A DNA stretch of 64,000 bases from Tritrichomonas musculus (Eukaryota; Parabasalia; Tritrichomonadida; Tritrichomonadidae), in NCBI GenBank assembly GCA_039105265.1, contig JAPFFF010000037.1, positions 806,001 through 870,000 of the forward strand, read 5' to 3'. A model generated the notes under the pieces. That model saw only the letters and a program-made list of their open reading frames with translations. It was not told where the DNA came from and searched no databases. Positions 49,911 to 59,587 of the stretch are shown here, one piece after another. A program made the position numbers and the translations under genes. Every line of letters starts with the position of its first letter. Position 1 is the first letter of the stretch.

Positions 49911-50224
49911 GAATATTTATTATTCCATTGTATCGACCATATAGTAATTCAAAATAAAATTTTAATTCATATATGAATATAATCATTTCAAATTATCATA
50001 TGAAAGTTACAATTTTCAATTTATATTTAATATATTGTAATTAATATCTGTAGCCAATGAAATTAACGAATTCAGCACAATGATGAAATGATATGCAATA
50101 AATCTGAAGTTTTCAAAACTCAAAAGTAGATTTGAATAATTTTAATTTTTTTAAAAAGTTCAATATTGATGGTATCATTTAAATTGTTAATTTTTTATTT
50201 ATTTTTGATCAAAGAAGTGCAAAT
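49911..50224. other. Intergenic region, nothing specific
   Basis: About 310 bp of AT-rich DNA between the beta-helix gene start and the decayed kinase gene. No motif recognised. Confidence 0.5.
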
Positions 50225-51505
50225 ATACACTTGTTATAGTTAAGATAGCCTGTCAGCATCTTTTTTGGGCAGTTCTGTACATTCCATCTCTACTCCAGTT
50301 CCTTTGTCATAGCAGCCTGCTGCCTTTTTGTAATATTTGAATGCCTCTTCGAAGTCTCTATCAACGCCTCTTGCCATTCCAGAGCAGAGGCCGAGGTTGT
50401 TGTGAGCACATGAATTTCTGAGGTCTGCAGCCCATCCTGTGGCAGTATCAGATTCTGTGTGAAAAACCGAGTTTTGCTGACTTTTCGTAAAATGATTTTG
50501 AAATCTCTATCGACGCCTTCATCGTTCTCATAAAGAATTCCAAGGAGATGCAAGCCTTTCTTGCTGCCTTTTTCTGACGATCGTTTCCATGCTTGCTTAT
50601 TGCCATTTTCTTCGCTGTTTCCATGCAGACAGTGGAGAGCGTGAGCAAGATCATCTTCGCTTTGCCTCTTTTTTTGGATTTAAACTTCAATTTTGCGATA
50701 TCGTCATGCTTGGTCTCTTCAAGGATGTCAATGCGCAATTGGAGAAATCTGACAGCCCGCTGGAAATTTCCAGACAAATGAAGTGATCTTGGGCGGGCAC
50801 CATTAATGATCTTGCTTGCAAATGAAAAAGGTGAAATATTTCACCTAATTTATAAAATAAATCTTTTCTTCATCTCGTACGCAAGGATGGCAAAGGCGTA
50901 AACGTCGATAGATGTAGCGTATACATCATCACCTTTCAATAATTCAGGGGCCATGTACAATGGAGTTCCAATTTGACCTGTCATGGTCAATTTCAATGAC
51001 TGAGTTAATGATTCAGGAAAACAGCGTGATAATCCAAAATCGCAGACACGTGGATAAGAACGTTTTCTGGTTTAAGATCGCATCGGCAATTCCTAATAAT
51101 GTAATATATTTTTTGGTTGTATTCCAGTTCGCATCTGTAAGAGACATCTTTTCTTTGTTGAGATTGTCTTTTAGAGAACCGTGTACTAGGTATTCTGTAA
51201 GTATTGTGGGTTCTAGTACCTCAATAGTAATAGTAAGGTGGAACTTGTAAAAGAATGAAAATTGATTCCTTTAAACTTTACTATTGAGGGATAATCTAAT
51301 TTATTGAGAGTTAATGATTCATGGAAGAATAACATTTGTTGATAGCCGTTAAGTTTTTATTTGGAATTAATTATTTTTACTACATAAAGTTTATTATCAA
51401 TTAAATTTTTAGCCACAAATACTGTACCAAAAGCTCCTTTTCCAAGCTTTTTCTTTTGAAGTTCATAATCAGCAGTGTTGAAAAAAATGTTTTCTAATTA
51501 ATCCA
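50225..51505 (-). pseudogene. Decayed Sel1-repeat protein kinase
   Basis: Reading the minus strand from ~51505, pieces of a kinase appear in order but in different frames: ADYELQKKKLGKGAFGTVFV and LYVVKIINS (glycine loop and lysine), DLKPENVLI (catalytic loop, ~51060), then TSIDVYAFAILAYEMKKRF (~50880-50920). After a gap, Sel1-repeat pieces follow (~50225-50777), for example NLGLCSGMARGVDRDF and EAFKYYKKAAGCYDKG. Several frame changes and stops interrupt it, and some parts (activation loop, alpha-C region) are missing or unrecognisable. It belongs to the same kinase-Sel1 family as the gene at 32811-35042. Confidence 0.8.
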
Positions 51506-51593
51506 TTAGATTAAAATTTTAATTCAGACGGTTAATTCAAATTTTTTGATATATTATATTGAATTTTATATAAACAAAGGACGTTATAAATCA

Positions 51594-52814
51594 ATGAATG
51601 AAAATAGATATGATAATCGTTTAATTAGGCTTTCTGATGTAATCAGAACCTCAATAGATGAAATGATGAGCGAACGTATGGCACAGCAATTCCAAAAGAA
51701 AAAAATTTCACCAACAAATTTTTCAAATCGATTATTGCAAGTTCTTGATATTGGCTTAAAATGTGAAAGAGAACAATATATTAAAGAACTCCTTCAAAAA
51801 TTGAAAAATGTTGAAAAAGAAAGAGATGATCTTCAGAAAGAACTAAACGATCAAAAAAGAAGATTTGCGCATGAAAGTACAATTATTGAAACTGATAAAG
51901 CAGCACTTCAAAGGAAATATTTGGCACTAGATGAACATTACAAAACTTTAGGATGGAGAAAAGATCAAAGCGAGATGTCTTATCAAGAAAAAATTCAAAT
52001 GCGTGATAATATTATTAGATTACAACGTATTGCACTAAATCAGACCCAAAAGGCAAATAATTTACTTCAAAACCAAGTCAGAGAATTAAAGGAGTTAGTT
52101 ATCTCCAATAATAAAAAGCAAACCAAAGCTCTTAAAGCATTAAAAGCTACATTATTTGACCAATTTCATCAAACAATGGGATATTTTATTAAAAAACAGA
52201 AAAAGAGAGATAATCTCCAACTGAAAACTTTGCTAGCAGAATATAAAAATGAAAAAATGGCTCATGATCAATTAAAAGGTGCTAGTCAACTACTTCTGGA
52301 TTCAATTTGGAATATTTCACCTCGAAGAAACAAGCCTCCTAAATTCTCATTAGAAGATCTTCCTCGAAAAGTTTCAGAAGTTCACAATTTTATTCAACAT
52401 TCAGTACAAGATCAAAAAGATATTGCAATTGAAAATGTTAAAAAAGAGCTCTCTTCTACTCTTCCAGAAATTAGCATTATTGGTCAAGAATCTGTTACAG
52501 AAGCTGTTACTTCGGTTATAACTGATCGTGTAGCTGAAAAAGAAGCTGAATTTCTAAGTAAACTCAAAGCACATGAAAAAAGAGAAGAAAAACTCAAAAG
52601 GAAATTGCAGATTGCATTAACACAGATTCAAAGTCTAAAGAAGCCGGTAATGTCTCCTCCACAGTATCGGTATGTTGATGAATACAAAGAAATTAAAGAT
52701 GATTGGGATCAGCAAAAAGAGCTTCTTGATAAAAAAATGCAAGAACTAAGCCAAGGAATCAGCATGAGCTTAAATCGCTCTTCATTAAGCAAGAGTATTT
52801 TCACTTCTCCATGA
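51594..52814 (+). CDS. Coiled-coil protein, 406 residues
   Basis: The start is at 51594 (MNENRYDNRLIRL) in the context AAATCAATGAATG; the 16 preceding open codons have no ATG. The N-terminal ~60 residues are globular-looking (IRTSIDEMMSERMAQQF), then coiled coil dominates (~75-240 and ~320-395), with a Pro/Tyr-rich joint (MSPPQYRYVDEYKE) near 365. The C terminus is Ser-rich (SLNRSSLSKSIFTSP), possibly phosphorylated. No family recognised. It is flanked by two pseudogenes on the opposite strand, so it is an intact gene inside a decaying stretch. Confidence 0.75.
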   Translation: MNENRYDNRLIRLSDVIRTSIDEMMSERMAQQFQKKKISPTNFSNRLLQVLDIGLKCEREQYIKELLQKLKNVEKERDDLQKELNDQKRRFAHESTIIETDKAALQRKYLALDEHYKTLGWRKDQSEMSYQEKIQMRDNIIRLQRIALNQTQKANNLLQNQVRELKELVISNNKKQTKALKALKATLFDQFHQTMGYFIKKQKKRDNLQLKTLLAEYKNEKMAHDQLKGASQLLLDSIWNISPRRNKPPKFSLEDLPRKVSEVHNFIQHSVQDQKDIAIENVKKELSSTLPEISIIGQESVTEAVTSVITDRVAEKEAEFLSKLKAHEKREEKLKRKLQIALTQIQSLKKPVMSPPQYRYVDEYKEIKDDWDQQKELLDKKMQELSQGISMSLNRSSLSKSIFTSP

Positions 52815-53062
52815 TTTTATATTATATTCAAAAATATCTTTATAATAAAATGTTTTATAATTAGAGTAAATATCAAAATATTATATATATTAAAAAAAAA
52901 TTTTTTTTATTTCAAAGCTTTCAAAATAGAATGGTTGGATCTCATGTAGTTAATATTTTGAATCCAAATGAATATTATAAATTTTTTAAAAAAGATAAAT
53001 TGAAAAACATTTTTAATAATTTTCAATGAATAAATGGCCTATTCAAATGTATTTTTTTTTTT

Positions 53063-55720
53063 TTACATGAATCTGCTAGGCATATAATATTTATCTTCAA
53101 TGTATTTGTAAACAATTTCATAATTACCGTGTGCTAATTCAGCAACCAAGTCATCACCTTCTTCTGTTGTTTCCAAAGATGTCATTTCAACGTCGCTTTG
53201 TTTCACGTTCAAAAGGATCAATTTTGCCTCAACATTGAAAGGAATAGAGAATGAATAAGTAACTTTCTCTTGCTCAATTTTCCAGCCACATTCAAATCTT
53301 CCCATCGGTGAATCATAAGTAGCTCTAGCATATCCTATTCTTTGATCAGGATGAGGCTTCAATATCACCTTTTTAAAACCAGGGAATTCTTCAACAGGAT
53401 TCAAGCCACAAATTTCACAATAAATCCATTCACAAATAGAGCCATATGCGTAATGGTTGAAAGAATTCATTCCTTCAGGAGCCACTTTTCCATCTGGTTG
53501 CGAAGATCTTCATTGTTACTGGATACAGCCAGCCCGAGTAAGATTTCTGCAAGAAGACAAGCGATGCTGTTTTATTACCGCCAGCCTTAGTTAAAGCTCT
53601 ACAAATGATTTGACTTCCAATGAATCCTGTACAAATATGATAATTTTTATCTTGAATTAATTTATTCAGACTGCCGAGAGATGTTTCCATTGTTCCTTCT
53701 GGATGCAAGTCATGAATGTTAGCTAAAGAAAGTGCTGTTTGTGTCTGAACACCGCATCTTCCTTTAGGTGAGAAATACTCATCACGAATTGTATTTTAAG
53801 TGTCATTAGCAAGTTTTGAATACTTCTCAAAATCATCATTTTTACCAAGAACTTTCACTGCTTTAGCTGTCAATATACAGTGCAAATGAATGCATTTTCT
53901 GTTCCTCCGTAAACATGGTTCTTATTATAAAAATTATCAGGACCATCCAAAGCAAGCCAATCACAAAATTGTGTATATGTCATTTCCCAAAGACCATCTT
54001 TGATGTTTTTCGACATGACTTCTACCCATTGTTTCATCCCATCGTATTGGTCTTGAAGGATTTGTTTTTTGCCATTCATTACATATATATTCCAAGGCAT
54101 AATTGTCGCTGCATCACTCCAACCAATCATTCCTACAATTGGGAAAAAATACGAAACCTCTTTATATTTACACCAAAGAGGTCGAACTCCATTATCACGT
54201 AATTGATGTAAATATAAATCTTTCAAATATTTACGATAGAATGCATAAAAGTCCATGTTAAACATGGCTGTTTTACAGAATATTTGCGCATCTCCTGTCC
54301 ATCCTAAACGTTCTGCACGTTGAGGACAGTCTGTAGGAATATCCAAAAAGTTGTCCTTTTGACTCCACAAACTATTCGAAATAAGTTGATTAACAAGAGG
54401 CAAGTTTGTCTCAAGAGAGCCTGTTCTTTCAAGATCGGAATAAACAACACAACCAACAAAATCTTCAATGTTTACTGGACCTTTCCATTTGGTTAGACGT
54501 GCATAACGAAATCCATAATAAGTAAAATGCGGATGTATAACTTTTTCTGTACCATCACAAATATAAATGAAGTTTTAAAGTCCTTTTCCAATGTTGCCAT
54601 CATAAAAGTTTCCTTTTTGTAGGATTTCGCAATGATCAATTACAATTTGTGTTCCAGTCATATTTTAGCTCATGTCAATAATTTTCTCTTTGTTTGGTGT
54701 TTTTATTATTTTTACAGGATTTATGCGTTCCTTTACAACAACTGGAAGTGAAAACCGTGGAACTAACTTGTCGTGAAGTGGCTCGTTAATTTCAGTGCAT
54801 TCAAGCCAATCTTTCTCATCGCATTCAAATAAGTTCCAATCTTTAATATATAGATTGGAATCTTGATACTCACCTTCATATATGGTGCTCGTTTTAATGT
54901 GGCTAGAATGACATTTCCATGTGTTATCTGAACTAATAACGTCTTTTGTTCCATCTTCATATTAAATGTGCATCTCAAAAAGTAGCTCGTATCGTTCAGC
55001 CGCATAATCTGCATTTCCGCCTCGATATCCAGTTAATAAGTTGCCTGTTGAACTTGTAAAACAACATCGGCCTCGCGCCCAGCCATCTCAAAGCATTACG
55101 CCAATTGTGTTGTTATTTGGTCGTATGAAGTTAGTGGCGTCAAAAGTCTGGTATTGAACCCAAAGCTTGTAATTATTGCGAAAATGGTAAAAAGTATTCG
55201 TCAGTTGGCTTGGTTCCGTTGATGTAGAGCTCATAAAAACCAAGTCCTGCTGAATATATTCGGGCTTCTTTAACTTTCTTAGAATCTGGAATTGGAAACG
55301 TTTTACGAACATATGGAGGAGTTTCCTCTCCAGCTTTTTCTGTAGAAATCCATTTTGCCGTCCATGGCTCATTAAGTTTAGATGTTTCAAAAAACTGATC
55401 GAGGATTCAATTTTTTCATCGAGATTTGTTGTGACAAAAACTTTCCAGTAATATCTTGTTCGGGGTTTAAGAATTGTTTTGGAATCTAATTTTTGATCAT
55501 AATCAATTGAGTTGATTTCAGACGATTCCCCTGAATCATGAATGAGCTGATCTTTTTTATTGAAATCACATGTTGGATCTGTTGAAATTATTAATCTTGC
55601 TGACTTTTGAAACTTCGAATTTGTTACTTCCACAATCCAAGAAAAAGAAAGAGAATTAGTATCATACCCAATTGGATTTTCTATTCCATTTAGGCGCATC
55701 TTAATTTTCTTAGATATCAT
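53063..55720 (-). pseudogene. Decayed GH78 alpha-L-rhamnosidase
   Basis: Five open pieces on the minus strand together follow the GH78 order: N-terminal beta domain (PIGYDTNSLSFSWIV, LKPRTRYYWKVFV), rhamnosidase N region in a shifted frame (FFETSKLNEPWTAKWIS, FYELYIN), the catalytic (alpha/alpha)6 domain (TDCPQRAERLGWTGDAQIF, IGWSDAATIMPWNIY, DGLWEMTYTQFCDWLALDG) and the C-terminal block (PEGMNSFNHYAYGSICEWIY, PHPDQRIGYARATYDSP). At least six disruptions (frame changes, for example a one-T deletion in a T-run near 55390, and in-frame stops near 55100, 54960, 54665 and 53800) break it. Conservation of family motifs implies recent decay. The enzyme releases rhamnose from plant or bacterial glycans; the gene is probably of bacterial origin (inference). 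Assembly errors in homopolymers could explain some breaks, but not the stops. Confidence 0.88.
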
Positions 55721-55934
55721 TGATAATGATTAAAATCAAAAAAGTTATAATAAAATTAAAATATCTAAATATATATCTCGTTTTATTAATATATTTACGG
55801 TGTTATATATATAGCTATTTATTAATAACAAATATATTAACTAATTTGAATTGAATGCTTTCAATAATAACAACTTTTTGAAATTAAACGATCAATATTT
55901 TGAATATAATTTTTTATCTTAAGATAAAATTGAA

Positions 55935-56513
55935 ATGGGATGCAATTGTTCAAATCATGTAAGACTTGAAAATGAGAATAAAAAGCCTATTTCAGTTTGT
56001 GTTCTTGGCCTTCTTAATTCTGGGAAGACTTCAATAATTGAATATTTAGCTGGTGAATATGTATTTTTTTTAATTTTTTTCTAACATCAGAATATTAACA
56101 ATCCACCTATTCATACAAATGGTGTTGTTATATGGGATTTGCCATTTCATAATATCCTCTTTCGATTCTATGATATTGGCAGTTTTGGCGCCAGTGACTC
56201 TAATGTTCAAGAAAGCATCAATAGCAGCAATGCCGCTTTATATGTTATTGATGGCCACACTTTCCAATACAATTTGAAGGCATTTAATGAACTTTTAGAA
56301 ACGAGCTCTCCTTCGATTGTTAAAAGACACCTGCCAATTGCTGTAATTATAAATAAAGCGAAAGATGAAGCTACAGACAATTCTCAACAGCAAATTGAGA
56401 AAGCCATTGAATCTTATTTTGGATCAGAAACAAAGAAAAAATATATAAAAATGAGTCAAATTGACGATTCAATTTTCCCTGTTTTTCAATGGATTCATGA
56501 CAACGTGCAGTAG
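55935..56513 (+). CDS. Arf-like small GTPase, two exons (55935-56060, 56091-56513)
   Basis: Spliced product of 182 residues, the size of Arf/Arl proteins. Exon 1 encodes MGCNCSNH, a myristoylation (Gly2) plus palmitoylation (Cys3/Cys5) type anchor, and the P-loop LGLLNSGKTS (25-33). Exon 2 encodes IHTNGVVIWDLP and FRFYDIGSFG (the Arf WDxxG-type switch II, modified), YVIDGHTFQ, and VIINKAKDEA (NKxD region with one extra residue). Without splicing, the frame stops inside the 30-nt intron; with it, the exons join in phase at EY/NI. The missing Gln after DIG and the odd NKAKD suggest low or no GTP hydrolysis (inference). Divergent from the GH78 pseudogene. Confidence 0.85.
56061..56090 (+). other. 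30-nt spliceosomal intron (predicted)
   Basis: Starts GTATTT, runs through two T-tracts and ends CTAACATCAG. In trichomonads the branch point and acceptor are fused in one motif, ACTAACACACAG in Trichomonas vaginalis; this end matches its core (CTAAC) and the closing CAG. The in-frame TAA of CTAAC would end translation if the intron were retained. Removal restores the Arf-like frame exactly. Confidence 0.75.
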
Positions 56514-57310
56514 CCATCTGAATAGAAATTATATTATAAAACTGTTTTTTATACAATTATTAAAATAATTAACTCAAATTTGAAATACTAATTTCTGAAA
56601 CATATTTTGACAAACTTAATTGACCTTATTGATCGTCACTATTCAATAAATTGTTTAGAAAATATTTCTGTTTATAAACAATTTATTGAATAGTGCCAAA
56701 TGGGCCTATATTTTTATGATTTATTTAGATGGCTAATCAGCCAAAACATAAGGTTGATTGACAATTATAAGTAATTATTGTCAAACACAAAAACAAAAGA
56801 CATTTTATTTGCTATTGCTGCAATTAAAAGAAGAAAATATGTGGAAATATCTGAAAACCGAAGAATTCAAGCTTTTTTATAGTCAAATAAGCGATATATA
56901 TTGCATATAATGATAAATAAATAAGAATAAATGTACCAATAAAAAAAGCATTAATATTATATTTTCAAAAATCTTATTTCATAAAATTGGACCTATGTGT
57001 TTTTAAATCATTATATAATATCATATGACAGATCCATATATAGTATTTTATATATTGACCTTTTTGATAAACCTAAAATTTTAAAAACCTTGATTTTTTG
57101 AATAATAAAGTATAAAGTATCACTATAGGATTTTACTTTCTATCATTCAATTGATAGTTTTGAATGACAAATTGAAAATAAAAAAATGATAATTATATTT
57201 ATAAATATTTTCTTCTTATGTTGATCTGGCAATCATTCAAAATAATAATCTAGAAATTTAACTTATTATTAATCAAAAATAGTCATAATATTGAATTAAT
57301 ATGAGAGATT
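56514..57310. other. 797-bp intergenic region with a 21-bp-stem hairpin
   Basis: Convergent spacer. At 56637-56695 a perfect 21-bp stem (CACTATTCAATAAATTGTTT plus A and its complement) closes a 17-nt loop. A second inverted repeat (TTGACAAT/ATTGTCAA) lies at ~56758-56785. The rest is AT-rich without ORFs. The hairpin may be a transcript end structure for one of the two converging genes, or the remnant of a small inverted-repeat element. Confidence 0.6.
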
Positions 57311-59218
57311 CTAATTAAACTTAATATTCACAGGAATCATAACAATAGTTGCCAAAACTATGCAATTAATAAATATAGATTTATCTAATGATTGTATTTC
57401 TAAATTTTCTTCTATTTCAATTATTTGAATATAATTGCAATGAAAAAAAATACGATCATGAATCTTAGTTACATGACTTGGAAATATGATACTTTCGATT
57501 GATGATTTACAGAAAGCCTCTTTTTCAATAACATGAAGTTCTGAATTTGCTGAAAATTCAATTCTCCTCAATTTTTTGCAACAATTAAAAGAACCTTCGC
57601 AAATCTTTGTTACATGATCTGGAACTGAGATGTTTTCTATCATTGTATTACTGAAAGCTTCCTTTTCAATTATTTTAAGCATTGAATTTTTGGAAAATTC
57701 TATTCGTTTGAGTTTACGACAATTATCAAATGCGTACGAACCAATGACTTCGATGAATTCCGGAATCATTACTTCATCATCGATGATATTTCTCGCACAA
57801 AACACAAGAACATCATAATTCTCTTGATTATTGGATGACTTTCCAATGACAAATTTATTGTCGAAACAAGAATAATAACGTGGATTCATTGGATCAACTT
57901 CAATTTTTGTCATTTTTTTGGTGCAATTACACCATCCTTCTTTGAGATCAATCAAACTCTTTGGAATAAATAAATTCTCGATTTTTGTATCATGGAATGC
58001 ATCTTTCTCAATTGTTCGAAGTTCTGAATTTGTTGGAATCTCAAACTTCACAAGTGAATAACAATTACTAAAAGCGCTTTCACATATTTTCGTTACACTT
58101 GGAGGAATCGAAATCATTTTGATATTTGTAGATTGAAATGATTCTTTTCCAATTATTTCAACTTTTGATTCTACTGGAAATTCAACCACTTGTAAACGTC
58201 TGCTACAACAAAATGCACTTGATCCGATTATTTTGATGATTTTCGGAATTTTGATTTCAGCTACGTCATTGGCAAGAAAAACAACAGAATCATAATTCTT
58301 ATGATCTTTGGTTGATTTTCCAATGACAAGTGCTTTCTTCCAACTCAAATAGCGTGGATTTTTTGAATCTACTTCAATACTTGTCAATTTTTGTGAACCT
58401 TTGCACCAGTTGTCTTCAAGCTCAGTCAAAGTTGCTGGTATGAAAATTCTTTTGATTGGCAAAAAAGAAAAAGCAAATTTGTCAATTGTTCGAAGTTGTG
58501 AACTTGATGTGATATCAATTCTCGCAAGCTTTGTGCAATTAAAAAATGCAAATTCACATATTTTCGTGACACTTGGCGGAATCGAAATTCGTTTTAATGA
58601 TGTTTTGCAGAATGCAAATTTTTCAATTATTTGAAGTTCTGAATTTTCTTGGAATTCAATTTTATTCAATTTTTCACAAAGTTCAAATGAGCTTTGTTCA
58701 ATATATTTGATGTATTTCGGTATTTGTGCTTCTTCAATGTTTCGCACACAAAAAACAAGAGAATCAAAATTGTCTTGATTTTTAGTCGATTTTCCAATGA
58801 TGTACTTCTCATCTAAACACGAATAGCGTGGATTATTTGGATCAACTCCAACTTCTATCAAATTTTGTGTATAATGGCACCATCCAGTGTCAAGTTCTGT
58901 CAGACTCGCTGGAATAAAAAGCTTTGCGATCGATGAATATGAAAATGAATCCTTTTGAATCGTTCGGATTCCTGAATCTGCCGCAAATTGAACAGCATGA
59001 GCACTTATTGAATGTAAAAATGATTCAGTTAGAATGCTTATCACAGTAAATTCCTTTGATTCATAATTGATCGTTCTAGGTATAACTATTCTCGATGAGC
59101 AAAATAAATATCTCAAGCTAATGATACTAGCTGTATTTTCTTCTTCATTTATTAAGTATATAATACCATCTTGTTCAATTTCTTTTTTATTTGTATCAAT
59201 AAGCTGTTTTCTATGCAT
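57311..59218 (-). CDS. BspA-like leucine-rich repeat protein (LRR_5 type)
   Basis: 635 residues with repeated TpLRR motifs of ~23 residues (IPPSVTKICEFAFFNCTKLARIDI; LRTIEKDAFHDTKIENLFIP), the trichomonad BspA-like family, generally surface-associated and thought to mediate adhesion to host or bacteria. Above this lies a larger internal repeat: three modules of ~165 residues each containing FIPxSLxxLxxGWC, NPRY and VIGKS, at about 110-270, 275-435 and 440-600. No signal peptide is visible. A hydrophobic stretch (INCIVLATIVMIPVNI) ends the protein and may be a C-terminal anchor. The first ATG is used; it is preceded by an A-run and has no better alternative. Confidence 0.88.
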   Translation of the reverse strand: MHRKQLIDTNKKEIEQDGIIYLINEEENTASIISLRYLFCSSRIVIPRTINYESKEFTVISILTESFLHSISAHAVQFAADSGIRTIQKDSFSYSSIAKLFIPASLTELDTGWCHYTQNLIEVGVDPNNPRYSCLDEKYIIGKSTKNQDNFDSLVFCVRNIEEAQIPKYIKYIEQSSFELCEKLNKIEFQENSELQIIEKFAFCKTSLKRISIPPSVTKICEFAFFNCTKLARIDITSSSQLRTIDKFAFSFLPIKRIFIPATLTELEDNWCKGSQKLTSIEVDSKNPRYLSWKKALVIGKSTKDHKNYDSVVFLANDVAEIKIPKIIKIIGSSAFCCSRRLQVVEFPVESKVEIIGKESFQSTNIKMISIPPSVTKICESAFSNCYSLVKFEIPTNSELRTIEKDAFHDTKIENLFIPKSLIDLKEGWCNCTKKMTKIEVDPMNPRYYSCFDNKFVIGKSSNNQENYDVLVFCARNIIDDEVMIPEFIEVIGSYAFDNCRKLKRIEFSKNSMLKIIEKEAFSNTMIENISVPDHVTKICEGSFNCCKKLRRIEFSANSELHVIEKEAFCKSSIESIIFPSHVTKIHDRIFFHCNYIQIIEIEENLEIQSLDKSIFINCIVLATIVMIPVNIKFN

Positions 59219-59587
59219 AAAACTCAGATGTATCTTTTTTTTCTAAACTAATATTTGAATAGGTTTTATTAAATATTTTCTGAACACTCATTCAAAAAGT
59301 TTTTCGGTTATCATTTTTATCAAAATCATTAAATAACTCATTGCTATTTTTTTTTTTTTTTTTTTTTCATTCAGTATTTAATAATTTCAATTTCATATAA
59401 AGTCTTTGTAACAAGTCTGAAAACTTTAATTTAATTTTTTTTTTGCAAATCGGAATTTTAATATAAAAATCGCTTTTAGTTAATAACTTATAAAATCAGA
59501 TTACAATACAAAAATTTTTTATATACAAACAATATAATAACATAAAATAATACAAACAAAAAATAAATAAATAAATAAAATGTAGTT
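59219..59587. other. 369-bp intergenic region
   Basis: AT-rich with a T-run of about 18 at ~59350 and an (AATA)n stretch at ~59565. It should hold the BspA promoter and the 3' end of the neighbouring gene. No other feature seen. Confidence 0.5.
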
